IMG/VR virus record: IMGVR_UViG_3300048061_000271
Location: 1-35,656 of that record
Source of the DNA: a virus
Strand: one strand, 5' to 3'
DNA length: 35,656 bases
The notes under the pieces are model-generated. The model saw nothing but the letters and a program-made list of their open reading frames with translations. It was not told the DNA's origin and did not search any database. This document shows, in pieces, positions 34,904-35,656 of the stretch. The position numbers and the translations under genes are program-made. Every line of letters starts with the position of its first letter. Within the stretch, counting starts at the first letter, position 1.

Positions 34904-35656
34904 TGTGGATAATACCCAAAACATTATCAGCTTTTGTACCGGATACGGAGGGCTTGAACTTGGAATTAGACGAGCAGGCGTGGATGTTAGAGTCATCTGC
35001 AATGTGGAGATCGAAGCCTTCGTCCAAGCAAACCTGGTTGCGAAGACTGAAGAAGGGAGGATGGATAACGCACCTATCTACTCGGATCTTAAAACCTTCC
35101 CTGCACGAGAGTTTCGTGGAAAAGTACACGGACTCATTGGAGGATATCCATGCCAGCCATTCAGTTCAGCAGGCAAGCGACAAGGAGAAAAAGACCCAAG
35201 ACACTTATGGCCATACATCCTCAAGCACGTCAGGGCAATTAGACCTGTTTGGTGTTTTTGGGAAAATGTCCAAGGACACACCACGATGGGGCTATGGCGA
35301 GTCTTGTCCGATTTGGAAGAAGAAGGTTATAGATGCACGTTCGGCATATTCAGCGCGGAAGAAGTTGGCGCTCCACACCAAAGGAAACGAGTGTTCATCT
35401 TGGGGTACTCCGAAGGAACAGGACTCCCGTGCGGCATCATGGGACAGAGGGAAGAGCAACTTGGGGGAGCAGGTGCATGGGATGGCAAAGTCCTGGGCAA
35501 CACCACAAGCCTCCGACCACATCGAGGGCGCGAGAACTGCGAAGGAGAGCAATCAGAAGTGCTTGGGGAGAGACTTGAATCAGATGCAGAATTGGCCAAC
35601 CCCACGAGCAGGCAACCCAGGCAGTCGCAAGCCCGGAACGGGGGGCAAGATACTAG
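34860..35656 (+). CDS. DNA cytosine-5 methyltransferase, N-terminal part (continues at base 1)
   Basis: The closed gene is 385 codons (34860 through 35529, then 1-488). Motif I is ISFCTGYGGLELG (23-35). Motif IV is GGYPCQPFS with catalytic C98, motif VI is ENVQGH (E135), and motif VIII is PHQRKRVFILG (172-182). A target-recognition region follows, and motif X is in the other piece. It transfers methyl groups to cytosine C5. I take ATG 34860 because GAGGAGGAAGAG lies just upstream. A GTG at 34905, 45 bases downstream, also has a ribosome-site-like sequence and is closer to motif I. Either start gives a full catalytic domain. A second frame is open through the whole gene. Confidence 0.92.
   Translation, partial: MSFNALNGNVSREGNVDNTQNIISFCTGYGGLELGIRRAGVDVRVICNVEIEAFVQANLVAKTEEGRMDNAPIYSDLKTFPAREFRGKVHGLIGGYPCQPFSSAGKRQGEKDPRHLWPYILKHVRAIRPVWCFWENVQGHTTMGLWRVLSDLEEEGYRCTFGIFSAEEVGAPHQRKRVFILGYSEGTGLPCGIMGQREEQLGGAGAWDGKVLGNTTSLRPHRGRENCEGEQSEVLGERLESDAELANPTSRQPRQSQARNGGQDT
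34903..35656 (+). CDS. Overlapping out-of-frame protein with W-x-T-P repeats, N-terminal part
   Basis: The closed frame is 358 codons (34903-35529, then 1-450), +1 to the methyltransferase. It begins MWIIPKTLSAFVPDTEGLN, with the ATG in the TAATG junction of the preceding 38-aa gene. Key segments are WLRRLKKGGWITHLSTRIL, EKYTDSLEDIHASHS, QASDKEKKTQDTYGHTS, GQLDLFGVFGKMSKDTPRW and EYS-like SARKKLALHTKG. Then come the repeats SSWGTPKEQDSRA and KSWATPQASDHIEG. The ILKPSxxxxFVEKxT...HASHS...KTQDTYGH...KTSKDT order is one I remember from phage-encoded proteins, which argues that this frame is conserved. Translation is unproven. Confidence 0.5.
   Translation, partial: MWIIPKTLSAFVPDTEGLNLELDEQAWMLESSAMWRSKPSSKQTWLRRLKKGGWITHLSTRILKPSLHESFVEKYTDSLEDIHASHSVQQASDKEKKTQDTYGHTSSSTSGQLDLFGVFGKMSKDTPRWGYGESCPIWKKKVIDARSAYSARKKLALHTKGNECSSWGTPKEQDSRAASWDRGKSNLGEQVHGMAKSWATPQASDHIEGARTAKESNQKCLGRDLNQMQNWPTPRAGNPGSRKPGTGGKIL
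35530..35656. repeat. Right copy of the exact 127-bp terminal duplication
   Basis: It is identical base for base to 1-127. The duplicated segment lies within the methyltransferase gene. See the left copy for interpretation. Confidence 0.97.

Overview
The window is a complete, circularly closed genome of a temperate, short-tailed (podovirus-like) double-stranded DNA bacteriophage. Bases 1-127 are repeated exactly at 35530-35656, so the unique circle is 35,529 bp. The cytosine methyltransferase gene runs across the junction. The phage call rests on a large terminase, a 698-aa portal, a scaffold, a SU10-type major capsid protein, nozzle and connector proteins, two or three very large ejection-type proteins and a tyrosine integrase. 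No tail tape measure, sheath or major tail tube gene was recognised. The host is unknown. Strong AGGAGG/AAGGAG ribosome sites before several virion genes point to a host that uses Shine-Dalgarno sites. The small basic proteins after the portal, the LamG fibre and a CWVAREVYG-type virion C-terminus recall marine podoviruses, but that is recollection and not a database result.

Layout. (1) 34362 through the junction to 1370 (+): an HTH gene, a 38-aa acidic peptide, a C5-cytosine methyltransferase read in two overlapping long frames, then five small unknown genes. (2) 1389-10734 (+): TerL, portal, four very basic small proteins, scaffold, capsid, a decoration-like protein, connectors. (3) 10747-22596 (+): LamG fibre, four consecutive small membrane or coiled-coil proteins (a lysis-type cassette with no recognisable endolysin), nozzle-like protein, ejection-type proteins. 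(4) 22597-23930: terminator, repeat-rich leader and integrase. (5) 24002-30213 (+): replication and recombination operon with an SSB-like protein, a RecE/DUF3799-like exonuclease with an added HTH, a DnaA-domain-IV protein, a Holliday-junction-resolvase-like nuclease, a ParB-like protein, another PD-(D/E)XK protein, an RHH-DnaT-like loader and DnaB helicase. A ribbon-helix-helix gene lies antisense at its head. (6) 30355-32362 (-): eight small genes of unknown function. (7) 32363-33195: a gene-free, iteron-rich segment that may be the origin. (8) 33196-34297 (-): HNH endonuclease and a small-terminase-like gene.

How it fits together. The DnaA-like, DnaT-like and DnaB proteins would open and load the phage origin. 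The exonuclease, SSB and resolvase would support recombination. TerL, HNH and the TerS-like protein would package DNA, the integrase gives lysogeny, and the methyltransferase modifies phage DNA. No DNA polymerase is encoded, so the host replisome is probably used.

Three signals are not explained by ordinary gene content. The methyltransferase gene carries a second open frame of 358 codons with its own repeated W-x-T-P motifs, and it fits the operon's stop-start junctions better than the methyltransferase frame does. A family of boxes, CTACA-N5-(C/T)TACA, exactly 10 bp apart, sits just upstream of start codons of several transcription units on both strands, which suggests a phage-wide regulon. 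A second shared leader (AACTCAAAAAT..ACTATG) precedes several accessory genes.
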